Shown: positions 45,076-56,737, counted from the first letter of the stretch. The stretch: 64,000 nt of DNA from Panulirus ornatus (GCF_036320965.1 NC_092225.1:79484113-79548112), one strand, 5' to 3'. The notes: a model not told the origin generated them from the sequence alone. Translations and numbers: made by a program.

Positions 45076-45592
45076 CTCTCTAAGCACACATCCCAGTGAC
45101 CACAATGTAACATGGGAATCAAACAGTCTGTTGAAAATGTGAAGTACCCTATAGGAAGGAGGGTGTGGAGCGGTCCACAACATTCCTAGATGATTGGCTT
45201 AACAATCTTAACTCTCTCTCAAGGAGGCTCATGTACGTCAACTCTCTGTTGTCTACATTACCCTCAGCCTCAGCCCTGACGGAATGTTCGGTCGGACGCT
45301 GTACGAGGTAACGTATTTCTCAACATAATCTTTAATTTCACTAATCTGACGTCTTAAAAAAACATCAAAAACATTACCACCACATCAAAGACGAATCAAC
45401 ATAAGGACAAGCACACATAAACAAGCAAAGGAATAAAAAATAAACACATTAGGTCTAATAATAATATGCCGTTCACTTCTTGTCTCCTTAACTGTATCTT
45501 TGCCTAACACAGCTACACTCCACGAGGAATCTGTGGTTATCGAGGCAAGGTCTTCAAACCTTGCCCACAACACCCGACTGACAACATTACAT

Positions 45593-45710
<118 letters not shown>

Positions 45711-45997
45711 GGGGTAGTGCATCTCTGCACGTACGCCAACACATACGACATGTGAGCAGCGCATCATCTCTGTATGGCAACCTGTCAGCTGTATGACTCT
45801 GGTCACCAAATACGTGACGTTACGTGCACCTCTGGAGGCTGGTCCTTACCTGCACGACGATGTCTAGGACCCAGCAGCTCCTGAGATCAGTCCGGCTACC
45901 TGAGGCCCCGGCTGGAACGACGACATATCCTCAGCAACCTGGATGATCCGGTATATTGTGTCTAGACTTACCCAGCCAGTTCTGGAAGAACCAGACC

Positions 45998-46505
45998 GGG
46001 AGTCCAGCTCTGGGATATCCCCACTGGGTGTCCAGTTCTGGGATATCCCCACTGGGTGTCCAGTTCTGGGATATCCCCACTGGGTGTCCAGTTCTGGAAT
46101 ATCTCCAGTGGGTGTTCGATTCTGAATATCCTCATTGGGCGTACAATCTGGAATATCTCCAGTGGGTATTCAGTTCTGAATATCCCCACTGGGCGTCCAG
46201 TTCTGGAAAATTTCCAGTGGGTGTTCAGTTCTGAATATCCAAACAGGGCATAAAATCTGGAATATCTCCAGTGGGTGTTCAGTTCTAAACATTCCTACAG
46301 GGCGTCCACTTCTGGAATACATCCACTGGGTGTCCAGTTCGGGAATATCTCCACTGAGCGTCGAGTTTTGAATATCAAAACTGGGCATTCAGTACCGGAA
46401 CATATCCACTGGATGTCCAGTTCAGGAAGATAGCCACTGGGCGTCCTGTTCTGAATATCCCCAGTGGGCATCCAGTTCTGGAATACCTCCACTGGGCGTC
46501 AAGAA
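45998..46505. repeat. 28-bp minisatellite, about 18 copies
   Basis: The first units, CTGGGATATCCCCACTGGGT plus GTCCAGTT, are nearly identical. Later units diverge and vary by 1 bp in length (CTGGAATATCTCCAGTGGGT). The gradient from identical to diverged copies runs left to right. Confidence 0.9.
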
Positions 46506-46509
46506 CGTC

Positions 46510-47329
46510 TCTCATTGCAGAATTAAATGCCAAGGACGTTCACATCAAGGACGTTCTTACTCAATTCATCTTTAGATTGTAGCGGTGAGAATTTAGTTGC
46601 CCGCGTCACCTTGCCTGTGGGATACGATATCTTATTATAGCCTGGGGACTTTCCATGTGGAAACTCCAATATGTTTCCCTCATCTGAGCATCACAGAATA
46701 GCATCTGAGAAACTTCAGTTGGTCACCCGAAGCTTTGATACCCGAAAGACTTAGTCTGGGGAGTAAGGTAATTCCTGCACATCTTACAGCCAGACAATTT
46801 TTTCCCCAGCCTGAGGGATGGTGTGATCATACCACAGTACTGTGGTCTGAAGGTCGTACACTGAAGGAGACACATCACGGGTTTTGCTGATCCTGACCAC
46901 AAGGATCGCAAAACCCATCTTCCCATCTACTAGAAGGTGACGACTGCTCTGTCGTGCTGACAGTGGGAAGGCCGTCTGACTCAACCACTCCCAGATCTTT
47001 TATATTCATCTACCACACCATGTTAATGTTTGAATTTGGTATTCTTTAAAAGGTTTCTACATCAAACGCAAAATCATCATTCATCACACATCAGTTCTTT
47101 AAAAAAAAAACAGCAAGGAGAACTGGTGTGTTGTTCTAGAATAAGTGGCAATTTGAAACCACAAGAAGTTGGTGACGTGCGTGATCCATCTCTTCTCATG
47201 GAGAACATCTCACTTCGTGCCCAGAGTGAGTCATGGTGAGGAGAGTAAACTGAAATTTCCTGTACGTGCTCTAAGCTGGCCAGCTACACATCGTATTCAT
47301 ACCATTGCTTTCCTGCATATATACCCATT

Positions 47330-47330
<1 letters not shown>
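46510..47330. other. No gene recognised
   Basis: A 66-codon minus-strand frame (46984-46784) includes DGKMGFAILVVRISKTRDVS. I recognise no family. An A10 tract lies near 47101. Confidence 0.3.

Positions 47331-47333
<3 letters not shown>

Positions 47334-47402
<69 letters not shown>
47334..47402. repeat. (TA)n microsatellite
   Basis: About 33 TA units after a short TG run. Confidence 0.95.
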
Positions 47403-47405
<3 letters not shown>

Positions 47406-47535
47406 GAGTAAAATGGTACATGTTTACAAGGTTAAGAGACGGGACAATACGAGTCGAGAATACTCTCCCTCTAACGCACAAACAGAAATCACACAGAAGC
47501 ACAGAATGCATCTACATAAATGAAGCAATGAAAAC

Positions 47536-47552
47536 ACACACACACACACAAG
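47536..47552. repeat. Short (CA)n tract
   Basis: About 8 CA units. Confidence 0.85.
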
Positions 47553-47559
47553 CATAATC

Positions 47560-48690
47560 CACCTTACTTGAACAATGATGAATCGTTCCAAGATAGGACG
47601 AAAGGGCATGAGTAGAAACTTACAGGGGAATCAGCATGATGTAAAGTAACATCTTTTGCCATAAAATATAGACAGTTGGAATTCACAGAGTCAAGATGCA
47701 GTGTGTTTAGGGAACTTTAATGTTTTCAAAACAAGGTTGGAGAAATGTACCTGCTTGATGGACAGGAAGATAAAGTGCATCATCCGCCTGGTCGTAGGTG
47801 CGTGTGGGTCATTCCACACAACAGACCTTGATATCGTGTGCCTTCCATGTTCTACGCCCCAGGATACTTAACATCAATTCAATACGAACTGTTTGACTAC
47901 TCCCACGCGGAGGGTAATTTAAACGGTGGTCGAGGGACCCATCCTGGACCATCACAACCGTCACCACAGTCAACACCATCGCTACAACACCCGGCCACGG
48001 CTGGCATTAAGTGGTGCATACTGGTCCGAAGCAAACCACTGGATACGATCTCCACACCCACAATGTCCCAATGACTTTGTGAAATTAAGTCATGTCCTGG
48101 AGCTACGGTAACTTGGGCGCTGACGAAAGAAGTTATCAGGAGAGTGGGAGGTGGAAGGTGCGGGGGCGGAAGGTTCCCAAGATATGCGGAGGACGAGTCC
48201 AGTAACTGAAGGCTGGGTAGCGCACCCCGTAGGCTCAGCCCACACAAACAAACTGGTCCACTGAGGACAATGACCCAGCAAACGTTGCCGGACACACGAA
48301 CCTTCCACACACTCTGTAACTAATACACATCACCTTCCAGTCCTACCCCACTTAGAATATACAAAACTATCTTAATTTCTATAATACTAAGTAAATAGTT
48401 AGAGGACTTTGAGATATGTTCCCAGGTCCCAGACAGAGGGCAGTGAAAGTGTGCAACGTTGGCGGAGACTCTGGGTCGCCTCCAGACGTCTTCATTATGG
48501 AAATGAAGCGGGTGCAGTGTGGCAGACGTCAGGACCGGGCCAGCAACATGCTAGGTGACGCCTGGCATAACACACACTCCTCCAAGCCTGCTAAATTGTC
48601 GTGCAGGGTAGAACGTGTGAGGCGACAGGTGTTTACTGATTCTACGGTGCTATGTCGGGGGGTGGGAGGGTCAGGCGACGCATGCGGCGA
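47560..48690. other. No confirmed gene
   Basis: Composition rises in GC from about 47.9 kb. A 124-codon plus-strand frame (48416-48790) and a 137-codon minus-strand frame (48310-47897) overlap GC-rich sequence and carry no recognised domain. Confidence 0.3.
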
Positions 48691-48697
48691 GAGGACG

Positions 48698-48743
48698 ATG
48701 GCGGGGGATGACCGCAGCCACAGCAGGAACGGCGGCGGCGGCG
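48698..48743 (+). CDS. Possible first coding exon, weak
   Basis: In a CpG-rich patch, ATG at 48698 opens MAGDDRSHSRNGGGGG, and a donor-like G|GTGAGAG follows at 48743. GC-rich first exons with short Gly runs are common in animals, but no downstream exon was found and no family can be named. Confidence 0.15.
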
Positions 48744-49028
48744 GTGAGAGTACGTCGACCCGTGGTGCGGCGGGCGTGGAGCAGGCCTGACCGTGACCGA
48801 CTTATGTGCTACGCCAATCTCACTAGGTCTGGGTCAGCCACTGCCGCATCCTACTGGGTCTCGCTCACCCCCTCTTCTTGCCACCCTCCCCCTCCCACGC
48901 ATAACCCCTACCCCCATGCCTGACCCCACACCCCCTGCCTGACACCCTACCACATCCCACGCCCACCCCCGCCTCCACACCCCAGCGAGCTACCGATACA
49001 CACGCATCTTCCAAAAATAGATTCTTAC

Positions 49029-49050
49029 CTTTTTGCCGCGTACGAGGCAT
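49029..49050 (-). CDS. Possible first coding exon, weak
   Basis: On the minus strand, ATG at 49050 gives MPRTRQK, and AAAAAG|GTAAGAAT is an excellent donor at 49029. The upstream 150 bp could be a 5' UTR. The peptide is too short to identify a gene. Confidence 0.15.
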
Positions 49051-49234
49051 CTTACGCTCCTTATGCACCCGCGGAAAGTAAGAGTGTATCCAATGCAGAG
49101 CCACGGGAGATGGAGCAGTGAAACTAGAGAAAGGTGGCCACTGGTAGTGAAGGTGGAACTTTCTTCCTCCAGCCTCACCGTGACCCTTGCACGATGTACC
49201 CACCTCGTCCCCACCACCTAACTTACTCTCACTC

Positions 49235-49710
49235 CAGCGGGCTACACCAACAACCTGCTCTAGCAGCCTACTCTAACAACATGCCCCGGCTGCTGCCCTC
49301 AGCAGTAACTTGTCCAAGCAGCCTACGCCAACAACCTGCTTCAGCAGCCAACCCAAACAACCTGCTCCAGTAGCCTACTCTAACAACATGCCCCGGCGGC
49401 TGTCCACAGCAATAACTTGTCCAAGCAGCCTACGCCAACAACCTGCTCCAGCAGCCAACCCCAACAACCTGGTCCAGTAGCCTACCCCAACAACCTGCTC
49501 CAGTAGCCTACTCTAACAACATGCCCCGGCGGCTGTCCACAGCAATAACTTACCCAAGAAGCCTACTCCAATAACCTGCTTCAGCAGCCTATCCCAACAA
49601 TTTGCTCCAGTAGTCTGCTCCAACAACATGCCTCGGCGGCTCCCCACCGCATTAACTTGCCCAAGCAGCTTACTGCAATAACCTGCTCCAGCAGCCTACC
49701 CCGACAAAGT
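49235..49710. repeat. Minisatellite with higher-order period of about 107 bp
   Basis: Sub-units of about 20-26 bp (CAACCTGCTCCAGCAGCCTA) build a larger unit that begins CCTACTCTAACAACATGCCC. Larger units start at about 49267, 49374, 49507 and 49614. Their lengths of 107, 133 and 107 show one unit with an extra 26-bp sub-unit. Confidence 0.8.
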
Positions 49711-49714
49711 ACTC

Positions 49715-50421
49715 CACACAATCGACGCCTCGTTATCACAATCTAGTTATGTGTAATAAGTCATTCCTCTCATATCTAATACAGTAGAGGTCTTGCTGTG
49801 GCCTGAATTCATTCATTCCTTTCGCCTTCATTCCCACACGGTGGTAGAAAAACAATAACTTTACCTGACGAGGTTTACAGATCTCTTCGCCACACACTAG
49901 CCAGGTAAAGATGGTAAAGTATATCAAATAGTGACTGGCGACTAGCTCAATGATGCCAGTATGTCTGGCCAGCGACCACAGACGGTCGCCTAGCAGATGT
50001 TGAGGCAGAGTTGGGCTTAACCTTCAATTAGAGACCAGCAAGGGAGGAGCAAAAGAAAGGAAGCATGAGAAGCGTACATGGTTATGAGGAGGAGGCATGG
50101 AGGTCAGGACCTGACTGGAGGGAGGAGGCATGAGAACAGGGGAGGGGGTTGGGTGTAAGGTATGGTAACCCCACCAGGAGGGTCTGTAACACTTGGGTAC
50201 ACCAGGAAAAGAGATATGGGCTATCGGGACACCAAAAGACGCCCGCGGCCACTGAAAGAAGGTAAGAAAGTAAAGGTCAAAAGAAATCATGGTGGCAAAG
50301 GGAAAGTAGCAGACAACAGGATATGTGGGCACTGGATGAGCTGGACAGAGCGAGAGGGAGACGATGGTAGGCGTTGGAGGCACTGGGTGTTAAGGAGACA
50401 AGCAACACTGACTGTACTCAC
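49715..50421. other. Probable intron DNA beside the ecdysoneless exon
   Basis: No coding signature recognised. By position it would be the intron 3' of the minus-strand ECD exon. I searched it by eye for the next expected ECD segment and did not find it. Confidence 0.35.
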
Positions 50422-50509
50422 CCTTTGTTCTGCTGTGTCAGGGTTGACCCACGATGGAAGGTGTTTCGCTGCCTCGATCAGAAGGAACTCCCCGTCACTG
50501 TCCACCGCC
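50422..50509 (-). CDS. ecd: Ecdysoneless (ECD/SGT1) internal exon
   Basis: An 88-bp minus-strand exon. The acceptor is TTTGTTTCTTACCTTTAG before 50509 and the donor is AAAGG|GTGAGT after 50422. It starts with the last base of a split codon and then has 29 codons. The product includes AVDSDGEFLLIEAAKHLPSW followed by VNPDTAEQR. This matches the highly conserved ECD core of the form DGEFLLIEAA..LP.W..P....NR. ECD proteins are eukaryotic factors tied to ecdysone production in flies, pre-mRNA splicing and R2TP-linked complexes, and cell-cycle control. The neighbouring exons (the EDEWFIV-type segment before it and the CHGEL-type segment after it) were not found in the window by eye. They may lie in long introns or outside. 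A pseudo-exon cannot be ruled out, but intact splice sites and frame argue against it. Confidence 0.75.
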
Positions 50510-50514
50510 CTAAA

Positions 50515-51490
50515 GGTAAGAAACAAACATTAACATCAACACGGTGGATTCTACTGAGACACATCTCTTTACATGCCTTCCGTCACAAGTTTCAGTCTAC
50601 TTCATCCCACTTCTATCAACTGATAAATCTCCCTCATTACATGTATACATCTATTATAAACGCCCAGTGTGGGCTAGATTCTTGACAGGGCAGCACCATC
50701 ATCACAGCAGACAGCTCCGCCTAACCCCGCCCACCACACTGCTTATGAGGTTCCCACAGATATGGAGCCACTGTCAGGAACAAACCTTTTCTGTTTTTCC
50801 CTATCATAACAGAGCGACAAAAACATCCATCGTAGTCAACTGAAAATAGTTACTGGGTTCCGTGATGTGGAATACGAAATGTGCAGTCAACCTAACATAT
50901 TAATCTTTAATTTGATTTTGACATTATACAGAAGAGAACTCCTGTCCATTAAGTCCTCAGTCTCATCAATGGGAAATCTGGCGACAGAGAAATTGGTTGG
51001 AATGAACACAATGGAAAAACATCTGATTAATGCAAACATAGATCAATGGCTAAATCTTAACCTTAAATGGCGAGAACTGTAAATATGCTCCTACCGCTAA
51101 GCACACTTCAGGCAAAGACTCAGTATCAACATGATACTTGTGGACCTTTATGATAAAGCCAGAGACTGACGGATATCTCTGAGAAAGCGTTCACTGGTAA
51201 TACAGTGCACACTCACTGTTCTCCTTAACGACCCTAACCACATAATAACACCAATATTAAGCTCTTAAAACAAGGAAGTTCAACATTCAACTCTCGTTGT
51301 AACGTTGTCAGGCCGGTTAAAACCGGCCAAATGTTTGTTCATTATGGTCAAGTGTACTCCAGCTAGGGTATTACCAGTTGATTAAGTGTAATTCAGCTGG
51401 AGTATCGCCAGCTGGTCAAGTGTACTTCATCTCGGAATGAACATTAAGCTGCCAACTATGGACCAAATGGTTCTGCTCAACCATCAACAA
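50515..51490. other. Probable intron DNA, no gene recognised
   Basis: AT-rich, with short frames only (for example 50867-51082 plus, 71 codons, no motif). By position it would be the intron 5' of the minus-strand ECD exon. Confidence 0.35.
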
Positions 51491-51496
51491 TAACAA

Positions 51497-51522
51497 CACA
51501 CACACACACACACACACACACC
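51497..51522. repeat. (CA)n microsatellite
   Basis: About 13 CA units. Confidence 0.95.
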
Positions 51523-51539
51523 ACAGTGGCCACCAATCC

Positions 51540-51935
51540 TAGTAACACCTGGTAAAGCCTTCGGGAGGAGGTCCTACGCCTATAGCTCAGGCTTGGTACA
51601 GCCTGCTGAGTTGGGTCGTTGGTCGACCAATTTGTGGGGATGCCGCAGCCCGCAGGCCCACGTAGCCCCAACAGCCTGGCTGGTCTGGTACATACAAGTA
51701 CTTGTCCAGGGCACTCTTAAACTTCTCAACTGTGCAGGATCCCATGCTGTTTCTGGTGATAGCAGGCATGGTGTTCAAGTATCTCGGGGCCCCGTATCTT
51801 TAAGGTGTTCTCTCTTTTTGTGCATATCGTATCACTGGATTTCAGAGGTCGTATTTTACAGAGCCTTCCGCGCCTGACGTGCCAGTAAGAGGTTATCTCA
51901 GTCGTTCCCAGTGATTTAGTTCGGTGAACCACTAA
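51540..51935 (-). mobile_element. CR1-like LINE 3' end
   Basis: On the minus strand, WHVRRGRLCKIRPLKSSD is followed by NTLKIRGP (to about 51790). Then come AITRNSMGSCTVEKFKSALD and VPDQPGCWGYVGLRAAAS (51770-51645), the family's conserved C-terminus, and then the 3' tail with CCAACGACCC to about 51545. One frameshift near 51730 separates the parts. This is one of the better-preserved tails. Confidence 0.7.
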
Positions 51936-51939
51936 AAAC

Positions 51940-52275
51940 CCTACTACCAAAGTACTCACTAAACTGACCTGAGCGCAGATCCCTCCACTATAGATGACAG
52001 AACCCACTACATCCAACACAATCCACCGTTTGTTTACAAACTACCAAAGCCATTTAAATTCTTACTAAACTTACGCCACAAAATAAACCTTCGCAAGACT
52101 TTCAATTCAAACATACAATCTAAATGTGAAACTGAGAGTTTTTAACGGTCTGAGTTAACAACTCTCACAGGATAACTTCAAAACTTGACCGACTTGTCCT
52201 ACTACGCAATGTTGGTTCATTTTCCCTCTTCTATAGGTATTATTTTGGTTTTTGCTCCAGAGAGCTGGCTGCTTG
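51940..52275. other. No gene recognised
   Basis: AT-rich sequence with no motif seen. Confidence 0.35.
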
Positions 52276-52279
52276 AGTT

Positions 52280-52560
52280 CCCCCACCACTAGTTAGAGCA
52301 CGCAGGCAAGCTGCTGCATCACATGATTAATGTGTGGCCGTTGGCAACTCAAGTGTGTGCCGCTTAATAACTGTTTCTTTCACTACTTCTTGAACCTTTG
52401 GAACAATATACCCTCTCATGTCTTTCCTAATGATTATGACTTGGCACTTTTAAAAAGACACGTCTTTCACTTCCTCCAACATCCGATAATACTTTCCTTT
52501 GTCTCTTTTTTTCCCCGTTTTCTTTAACGTTTCCATACCTCAATTAAGGCCCGGGCTTGA
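52280..52560 (+). mobile_element. jockey-like LINE 3' end
   Basis: The plus-strand frame 52330-52527 reads NLWNNIPSHVFPNDYDLALL and KRHVFHFLQH. This is the jockey-group C-terminal signature (SRLWNSLP...FP..Y.L..FK..V..F). It matches 2615-2860 in order. It ends in a GGCCCGGGCTTGATGTGGAC 3' segment without a clear poly(A). Confidence 0.65.
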
Positions 52561-52564
52561 TGTG

Positions 52565-53380
52565 GACTTTCGTCCGTGACTGGAACCTCCAACGTAAAGA
52601 AAATGTCATCAAATGTTATCAGTCATGGTCGCAGTCGTTAGGACAAGTCGAGTCTGTTGTTGTGACGGTCTGTACGAGCTCGGATGAACTCTCAGTGGTT
52701 GCGGTTCCGCACTATAACGTGGGGACGAGGGATCTCTGGTGGCAGTTGACGGTGGCGAGAATCGCGCTGCAGCTTCTTCTCAAACTGTCGGAAAGAGGTC
52801 CAGGTGATGGCTGGAAAGCGCTGGGAGGATTTGCGTGTTTAATGCCTAGTGTCAGATGGCGTGGGAAGGAAGAAAGATAATCTTGCGTGTCCCGTTATGC
52901 ACCTTTCCTGTTATGTGGTAAATTGGGAGGAAGACCAGACGGTCTTGCTGCTTGGGAAGAAGAAAACTTAAGTAGATGATCTCGAGTTCCGGTGCAGGGA
53001 GGCCAAGTGTCTTGAGTCGTCGACGGAGAATGCAGAGTGGACAGCTGCACGACTTGATAATGGTGTTGATGTAACGCTAATCACAGTCTTCTACCATTCC
53101 TTAATAACGAAATGTAACTTCAGATCAACAGATCAAGCGGCACCTTACTTGTATATGACAAACTACTAGTGTGAAGAGGAAACTTGATCTGACATTAAAA
53201 CCCCAAAAGAGTCTTTAAAATATATTTTAGATCTCTTAATCATACTAATTTAACTCTGATTATCTTAAATGAGAAAAGAGAGACATCAGCTCCACTTCCT
53301 CTTGACTTAGCCAGTCCTGAAGCCTCACCAGTTGGTAAACCACAACCGTGAGGCTGGAGACAATGGCGGTAGTGGCAATA
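52565..53380. other. No gene recognised
   Basis: A 107-codon plus-strand frame (52557-52880) contains SWSQSLGQVESVVVTVCTSS but no recognised domain. Confidence 0.3.
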
Positions 53381-53381
53381 A

Positions 53382-53558
53382 ACCCACACACACACACACA
53401 CACACACACGCCATCTGACAAGCAGTGGTCCAGCTAGACTCAACACACCCTGACCTATGGCAATACAAGACAGCACCTCTCCTCGTGTATCATGTCTGTG
53501 CCTCCATCTCACAAACAAACACAAGCATACAAGTGACCATACGAACACATGAGCACCT

Positions 53559-53597
<39 letters not shown>
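53382..53597. repeat. (CA)n tracts
   Basis: Two (CA)n tracts at 53382-53409 and 53562-53597 with unique DNA between. Confidence 0.9.
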
Positions 53598-53599
<2 letters not shown>

Positions 53600-53736
53600 C
53601 AATACATACACATCCCCACCACACACACATCCAGACACTGGCCACAAACTACCGCTGCTCTGACCGGGAAGCCGGCGACGTGCCCGCCACCTCCGTCTAC
53701 AGCTCTACACGGTGTGCAGTTCCACTTGGTGATAAG

Positions 53737-53737
<1 letters not shown>

Positions 53738-53833
<96 letters not shown>

Positions 53834-53869
53834 ACGGTGTCGGCCCTCTCAGTGTTGATGCCCCTCTTT

Positions 53870-53925
<56 letters not shown>
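53738..53925. repeat. (TC)n(CA)n and second (CA)n
   Basis: About 38 TC units (53738-53813) run into about 10 CA units. After 40 bp of unique sequence there are about 26 more CA units (53873-53925). Confidence 0.95.
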
Positions 53926-53929
<4 letters not shown>

Positions 53930-53989
53930 TGGCAAAAGCCCTCTCCCAGGCTCATACCGGCGCATGGGCTTGGCTATCTGAGGCATTCT

Positions 53990-54565
53990 CGACGGTGTAA
54001 CTCCACGACGACGATGTAATAAGATATAAATAAATCTCGACGGTACAGTGTACCTCGATGACTTAATACAACTCCCGACGTTGTAATATATAACTCGACG
54101 GTCGGTATAATACAATTCTTGACGGTACATTGTAACTCAGTGGTATAATAAAGTTCCTGACGGTGTAATACATAACTCGACGGTATAATATAATTCTTGA
54201 CAGTGCACTGCAACTCAATGGTATAATATAGCTCCTGACGGGTGTGTAATATATAACTCGACGGTATAATTCGTGAGGGTACATTGTGACTCAATGGTAT
54301 AATATAGCTCCTGATGGTGTAATATATAACGACATTATGACATATCTCTTGACGGTACAATAATGACGCAACGTCGTAAATCCTGAAGGTACAATATGAC
54401 TCCACGGTATGACTGGTGACGGTATGATCCAACTGGTGACGGTAGAATATACTAGCCAAGGCAATCATAACTCCAGAAGGTATAATTCTCGACGGCTTAA
54501 CTCATGACGGTGTTGCACGACTGCCGATGGAATCAATATATCCAGCACGTATAATTCTCGACTAT
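53990..54565. repeat. Degenerate minisatellite, about 27-30 bp
   Basis: Variants of CTCGACGGTATAATATAACT and TGACGGTACATTGTAACTCA alternate about 18-20 times. Unit length varies, so frames open and close along it. Confidence 0.8.
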
Positions 54566-54574
54566 AAAATACGA

Positions 54575-55080
54575 CTCTAAAAAAAAAAAAAATGTTTGAC
54601 TCTATGTGCTTCAGACATGTCATACGACTCGTTCACGATGTTTCAGGAACTCTGAAGCGGCGTAATGCAAGATGGAAACACACGACTAACTGGCCGTTAC
54701 CGGGTAACACACAGAGAAGATTCAGGAAATATGTAACACGCGGACCAACTGGCCGAGGTAACAGCGAACTCAAACGGGTAACACGAAACCTACCGTCCGT
54801 TACAAGACAACAGACACTGAACACAAACAGTAAACAGATCAACTGGCCTTACCGTAACGAGGGTAACGGCTGAAAGAAGCGAGACTGCTGGTGGGTCAGA
54901 CTGTGTGTGTGTGAAGATCCCTCACAGCCCAGACTAACCACTTCAGAAATATACGCGACTGGGAACATGCCCTGAACCTGTACCTTCCACACGCCACACA
55001 GTGGGAGACGTGACTTTCACTTGGGGAAAATGTGTGGAGGGCAAGGCTTGCCCCGCCGGGGTCTACTGGAAAGTTGGCAC
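54575..55080. other. No gene recognised
   Basis: A short period near 54690-54850 alternates AACTGGCCG and GTAACACG themes (degenerate repeat). Nothing coding recognised. Confidence 0.35.
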
Positions 55081-55084
55081 GAAA

Positions 55085-55345
55085 GACTCGAACATTAAAA
55101 CTGGAAATCAAGGTGCAGTAAGCGCTATAAAACGGTAAACATCCGGGGCCTACCATTACCTGATAGACCACGTAAAACCACCCACAACATCATGAGCACA
55201 AGATCCACAAGGGCCTGGACAAGTGACTATATAAGGTATGCCAGACAAGCCGGTGGGTGCTGGCTACGCAGACCTATGGGTGGCAGCCTACAATAGGTGG
55301 AGGAGCAACGGACCAACCTGGTCCTGGACAGAAGGGGTAGGGCAG
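55085..55345 (+). mobile_element. CR1-like 3' tail, highly decayed
   Basis: CAAGGGCCTGGACAAGTGAC, GTATGCCAGACAAGCCGGTG and CAGACCTATGGGTGGCAGCC align with the KSLDKYL..VPD.PG...GYVGL.AA segment and tail. Several indels are present. Confidence 0.45.
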
Positions 55346-55369
55346 ACCTCCGAGAGACCATCGGAAGGT

Positions 55370-55460
55370 GTTGCGGTTAGCGTTCCTGACCGTGACGCAA
55401 TCACGGGCCACCCAGGGTCGAGAGCATAGGTTCGAACCCTGGTTTTAGGAAGGATTGTAT
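55370..55460 (+). mobile_element. tRNA-headed SINE, head only
   Basis: GTGTTGCGGTTAGCGTTCCT and CATAGGTTCGAACCCTGGTT match the A-box and B-box segments of the 14145 family. The body is diverged. Confidence 0.6.
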
Positions 55461-55464
55461 ACAT

Positions 55465-55740
55465 TCTTCCTGATCCAGTCAACTGTTTTGGAACTGATAT
55501 GCAACATCCGACGACCTCATTAGTAAAGCGTTCCCACCATCGCTGTGTAAAAGTCTTCTTCGTTTTAGTTCACTTGTTTCTGGTGGCATGAGGACGCACG
55601 TTATGTAAGTACAGACCTGTTTAACGTAACTGGTTTACGACGAGTCAACAGGACGAGTCAAGGGTAACTACATCTCTATCGTAAACATCTGCATTGTAAC
55701 TAATTTATCCATCGTTGTCCATAAAAAACATAACTAGTGT
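55465..55740. other. No gene recognised
   Basis: Unique-looking sequence. Confidence 0.3.
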
Positions 55741-55744
55741 AATC

Positions 55745-56098
55745 CCACATGACAAACCAATCAATTTCCAGATAACAAAGCTTACTTCATTCATCTTCCA
55801 GATGACAAAACTTACTTCAGTCAACTTCCTGATGATATACTTCTTTCATCTTCCACATGACAAACTTATTCCATTCAACTTCCGGATGATATACTTCATT
55901 CATCTTCCAGACGATAAACTTACTTCATTCAACTTCCGGATGATATACTTCATTCATCTTCCAGACGACAAACTTACTTCATTCAACTTCCTGATGATAT
56001 ACTTCATTCATCTTCCACATGACAAACTTACTTCATTCAACTTCCGGATGATATACTTCATTCATCTTCCACATGACAAACTTACTTCATTCAACTTA
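55745..56098. repeat. 54-bp minisatellite, about 6 copies
   Basis: The unit combines two related halves, CTTCATTCAACTTCCGGATG-ATATA and CTTCATTCATCTTCCACATG-ACAAA. Because 54 is divisible by three, a 129-codon plus frame (55715-56104) stays open with an 18-residue period (FNFRMIYFIHLPDDKLTS type). This is a repeat artefact. Confidence 0.9.
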
Positions 56099-56299
56099 GT
56101 GTAAACCTGCAGAAGGACTGTTCAAGTAGACGAATAAACTCTGTAAAAGCGGTGTTCAGTATATACCTAGTCACCTCCTCTATATATCTGGCGGGGAATT
56201 TACAGCAGAGGGTTATCACTGCGACCTGATGCTTAAGTCATGCTTAAGTTACGTCGCTGGGCGCATAGGTTTTCTGTCCATGTAGACAACCCTGATGCA

Positions 56300-56470
56300 A
56301 CCTACTGACCACGTATTCGGTGTGACGTGCTGACCACGTGTTCAGTGTGACGTGCTGACCACGTGTTCAGTGTAACGTGCTAACGGCGAGTTCTGTGTGA
56401 AGTGCTGACGACGTGTTTAGTGTTTCTTGCTGGTGACGTTTTCAGTGCAACTTGCTGACGTGTGTAATGA
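56300..56470. repeat. 25-bp minisatellite
   Basis: TGACCACGTGTTCAGTGTGA-CGTGC repeats about seven times with increasing divergence. Confidence 0.8.
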
Positions 56471-56604
56471 AGCCTCCAGACAGCCTGCTCGGTATACAGC
56501 TTATGTCCAACAGAAATTCATTTGCAAGGATTGAGAAGCTCCACTTGCAGTGTAGACTCAAGCAAGCGGAATCCGGTAACAGCTATCAAGATTACCAAAT
56601 GGCG

Positions 56605-56737
56605 TCCTAGCTTCGTCTCTTCGATGTACATCAACTGACTTATATTTCTCTCTTGTGTCTCCCCTGATGATGTGATTATTACACGAAAGTGCACTTGGGA
56701 ACTTATCGTGTTTCACTTTCCCCATGGACTCATAGGA

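Noticed and set aside
45998..46505. CRISPR-like regular repeats
   Set aside because: Units are contiguous with no spacers, and the context is eukaryotic.
49868..49905. Minus-strand VCGEEICKPRQ block with AG and GT edges as the next ECD exon
   Set aside because: It only loosely recalls the expected ECD segment, is about 32 bp long, and its phase does not continue the 50422-50509 exon with matching residues.
50448..50515. Plus-strand reading of the same exon (VDPRWKVFRCLDQKELPVTV) with AG/GT edges
   Set aside because: The minus-strand frame matches a conserved family core and has better splice signals, so the plus reading is a shadow.
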